A stretch of DNA of 9,555 bases, taken from Bacteroidales bacterium UBA1769 (GTDB lineage: Bacteria > Bacteroidota > Bacteroidia > Bacteroidales > UBA932). Numbering within the stretch: position 1 is the stretch's first letter; each line of letters begins with the position of its first letter. Location: assembly GCA_002314725.1 (NCBI GenBank), contig DCGV01000036.1, positions 1 to 9,555 on the forward strand, read 5' to 3'. A program made the position numbers and the translations under genes. Below, piece after piece: positions 8,029 to 9,555 of the stretch. The notes beneath the pieces were generated by a model that ran no database searches, was not told the origin of the DNA, and saw only the letters and a program-made list of their open reading frames with translations.

Positions 8029-8065
8029 TATCGCTGTCCGTTAATACCTGATTTGCAGAGAATCA
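8029..8065. repeat. 37-bp direct repeat, copy B
   Basis: Identical to 130-166 and in the same orientation. The match ends sharply on both sides (128/129 and 167 against 8028 and 8066 differ). Copy B lies immediately upstream of the regulator promoter, at the beginning of the four-gene unit whose far end is marked by copy A. No protein-coding role is likely. Confidence 0.9.
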
Positions 8066-8182
8066 TCCTTCTGCAACGCCCATTATTCGGTGTTGTGTTG
8101 TGGATGCATCCTGAAAAGTAAGCCCACACATCAATGAAGAAGGACCGTTTCTGGTTTGGTTATGAGGATACAATCGCATAGT

Positions 8183-8248
8183 CAGTCGTACGAGAGCAGA
8201 GTCTGAGTCAAACGAGAAAGCATGACGAGTCAAACGAGAGCGGAGACT
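8183..8248. repeat. three degenerate 22-bp tandem repeats
   Basis: Units begin at 8183, 8205 and 8227. Units two and three share GAGTCAAACGAGA exactly; unit one has CAGTCGTACGAGA. Units one and three also share a GAGAGC(A/G)GAG stretch. The AGTC spacing continues once more at 8250 as the sequence enters the hairpin. The units adjoin with no spacers. Confidence 0.8.
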
Positions 8249-8250
8249 CA

Positions 8251-8298
8251 GTCTGTAAGATAGTTATCTTACAAGCGCAAGATAGTTATCTTACAGAC
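8251..8298. repeat. 48-nt two-tier inverted repeat (hairpin/cruciform)
   Basis: The outer arms, GTCTGTAAGATA (8251-8262) and TATCTTACAGAC (8287-8298), are perfectly complementary over 12 bp. Inside lies a symmetric 2x2 internal loop, then an 8-bp inner stem (TATCTTGC with GTAAGATA on the minus strand, one G-U pair) closed by a 4-base loop. The G-U pair exists only in the minus-strand RNA; the plus-strand form would have an A-C mismatch. This agrees with the element working in RNA read in the mutL direction. There is no U-tract after it, so it is not a standard intrinsic terminator. Confidence 0.85.
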
Positions 8299-8357
8299 TC
8301 AAGGTGAGATGTCGTCTGACTGGATGTGCGTTTGCAGCAGACTCAGGATGCGTGGAC

Positions 8358-8384
8358 GGGGGAGGGATTGTGGGGGGATTCGGG
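8358..8384 (+). other. G-quadruplex motif
   Basis: Four runs of three or more G lie on the plus strand (5, 3, 6 and 3 Gs) separated by loops of 1, 5 and 4 bases, which meets the usual G-quadruplex definition. It begins one base beyond the mutL stop codon. The plus strand is the template for mutL, so a folded structure could impede RNA polymerase there, while the RNA itself would be C-rich. Confidence 0.6.
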
Positions 8385-8385
8385 A

Positions 8386-9555
8386 TTACTTCTTCAGTAG
8401 GCCTTCGAGGAAGGAATCGTCAATGAAAGAATAGACGGGATGGCCGTCGGGGGTGTATTTGGGCATTGGAAGTCGGAAAAGTTGAGTGAGAAGATTATGG
8501 ATCTCTTCATCGGAGAGTATCTGACCATAGACGATTGCTGCCGACTTGGCGAGGGTGTTGGCAATCTTGGACTGCACATCTTCCTTTATGTTCACGACTG
8601 TCTCCATGGAGGTATATACAATGTCATGAAGCAACTTTATGGGGTTGAGTCCGTCGAGACCGGAAGGTTCACCGATAATGGAATAGGAACCGCCACCCAG
8701 ATTCGTGAGTTCGAAGCCGATGGCTTCGATGTCGGAAATGATGTTATTCAGTGTGGTTTCCTCGATACGTGTGAACTGTATTATCTCGGGGAAAAGAAGA
8801 CGCTGGGATGTGGACTGATGGTTACGAAGATTGTTCATGTATCCTTCGTAGAGTACTTTCACATGAGCCCGGTGTTGATCAACAATCATGAGTCCACGAT
8901 GAGACGGAACGATTATGTAACGGCCCTGATACTGTATGGAGTTGTTACAGTCGCACAGAGGGGCATCTCCTTCCGTCACTGGCTGACTGACAGCAGCGGG
9001 TAGTTCTGTTCTGCTTGCTTGAAGTGTATCGGCCCAAATTTCCTGTTGAAGGACAGGATTGTTCGGTGATTTGAAATCGAACGGATTGTAACCGGCAGAT
9101 GCCGAACGAGGTACTGACGTTCTGCTTGGTTCACTGACCAAGGTTGCCATCACCGGAATTTCCGGACGGTCGACAGTGTCGAAATCGATGGTCGGCAGGT
9201 TGTTGAACTTACCGATAGACTCATTGACAGCTGCTGAAAGAATATGCCAGATTTCCTGTTCGTTATCGAACTTGATCTCAGTCTTGGTAGGATGGACATT
9301 CACATCGATTGAAGAAGGATCGACAGTCATATAGATGAAATATGACACATGTTCGCCGGCAGGGATGAGGGATTCGTACTGTTTCATGATGGCAGACTGG
9401 AAATACGGATTCCGCATGTATCTGCCATTGACGAAGAAAAACTGATGATTGCCCTTCTTCTTCGACGACTCCGGTTTGGCAATATATCCGGAAATGCAGA
9501 CCATCTCGGTCTCAACCTCGACAGGGAGGAGTTCGGCACTTAATTTCTTCCCGAA
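8386..9555 (-). CDS. mutL: DNA mismatch repair protein MutL, C-terminal part (389 aa in window)
   Basis: The reading frame is open to the window edge at 9555, so the start and the N-terminal GHKL ATPase core lie outside; the full family length is roughly 600-640 aa. Visible are the end of the ATPase/transducer region, with QFFFVNGRYMRNPYF and DVNVHPTKTEIKF (the conserved FVNGR and DVNVHP-K motifs), a variable linker (about residues 120-200), and the C-terminal dimerisation domain. In that domain the endonuclease motif DQHA(x)2E(x)4E appears as DQHRAHVKVLYE (8845-8880), so an A and the first E are replaced. The later CPHGRP-type motif reads TPDGHP (8437-8454), and the ACK-type motif lacks its cysteine (LAKSAAIVYG). 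The nick-making activity of MutL may therefore be absent or altered. I believe this variant is common in Bacteroidetes, but that is recollection. Its GC content (about 55% in sampled lines) is a fair guide to the host background. Confidence 0.95.
   Translation of the reverse strand, partial: FGKKLSAELLPVEVETEMVCISGYIAKPESSKKKGNHQFFFVNGRYMRNPYFQSAIMKQYESLIPAGEHVSYFIYMTVDPSSIDVNVHPTKTEIKFDNEQEIWHILSAAVNESIGKFNNLPTIDFDTVDRPEIPVMATLVSEPSRTSVPRSASAGYNPFDFKSPNNPVLQQEIWADTLQASRTELPAAVSQPVTEGDAPLCDCNNSIQYQGRYIIVPSHRGLMIVDQHRAHVKVLYEGYMNNLRNHQSTSQRLLFPEIIQFTRIEETTLNNIISDIEAIGFELTNLGGGSYSIIGEPSGLDGLNPIKLLHDIVYTSMETVVNIKEDVQSKIANTLAKSAAIVYGQILSDEEIHNLLTQLFRLPMPKYTPDGHPVYSFIDDSFLEGLLKK

Larger units (their letters stand above)
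8066..8385. other. 320-bp non-coding stretch between mutL and the regulator unit
   Basis: No gene is supported here. A frame open from an ATG at 8129 into the regulator has no promoter placed to serve it and no family resemblance. The stretch holds, in order, a featureless part (8066-8182), three 22-bp degenerate tandem repeats (8183-8248), a long two-tier inverted repeat (8251-8298), a short unremarkable spacer, and a G-quadruplex motif beside the mutL stop (8358-8384). No intrinsic terminator with a U-tract was found for mutL. Confidence 0.7.

Noticed and set aside
7968..8129. 54-codon upstream extension of the regulator gene
   Set aside because: It would cover the promoter and the 37-bp repeat, and would bury the lipoprotein signal peptide that starts at 7967.
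8183..8298. CRISPR-like array
   Set aside because: The 22-bp units adjoin with no spacers and differ from each other, and there are no cas genes.
8251..8298. Rho-independent terminator of mutL
   Set aside because: A strong hairpin but AT-rich stems and no U-run on the downstream side in either direction.
8440..9003. 187-codon plus-strand open frame
   Set aside because: It lies fully inside mutL on the opposite strand, and its translation shows no family motif; mutL is certain here.

Overview
The window looks like a Bacteroidales chromosome, most likely Prevotella or a close relative. The evidence is Bacteroidetes-type promoters (TTTG, about 19 bases, TAnnTTTG, with the common 'TAACTTTGCA' form), Bacteroidetes-only protein architectures (carboxypeptidase-regulatory/MG2/plug-like envelope proteins and TPR regulators with a C-terminal helix-turn-helix), and a MutL of the DQHRAH type. 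All supported genes are on the minus strand, so transcription runs from 9555 towards 1.

In transcription order: (1) the C-terminal two-thirds of mutL (8386-9555, cut by the window edge). (2) A 320-bp intergenic stretch holding a G-quadruplex motif right behind the mutL stop, a 48-nt two-tier hairpin, three degenerate 22-bp tandem repeats and a 37-bp element. (3) A 578-aa membrane-spanning TPR regulator (6231-7967) with its own promoter. (4) A second promoter and a likely operon: a 473-aa exported protein resembling the front part of a TlpA-type thioredoxin protein but lacking the thioredoxin domain (4717-6138), a small lipoprotein with a surface-export-like signal (4070-4534), and a 1293-aa exported MG2/plug-like protein (178-4059). 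(5) A second exact copy of the 37-bp element (130-166), a consensus promoter and the 5' end of a tRNA gene (1-25, cut by the window edge).

The four genes between the two 37-bp direct repeats look like one unit: a periplasm-to-cytoplasm one-protein sensor followed by an exported/surface protein set. The unit shows signs of rearrangement. A 78-bp remnant of the 3' end of a second MG2/plug-like gene lies between the 473-aa gene and the lipoprotein gene, and the 473-aa protein stops where a thioredoxin domain would be expected. This suggests that an ancestral, longer cluster lost the end of one gene and nearly all of another. Sampled base composition is patchy: mutL is about 55% GC, much of the unit is about 33-40% GC, and two GC-rich islands lie inside genes (middle of the MG2 gene and 5' quarter of the regulator). 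This fits transfer followed by recombination with resident paralogues. The biochemical function of the unit cannot be read from the sequence.
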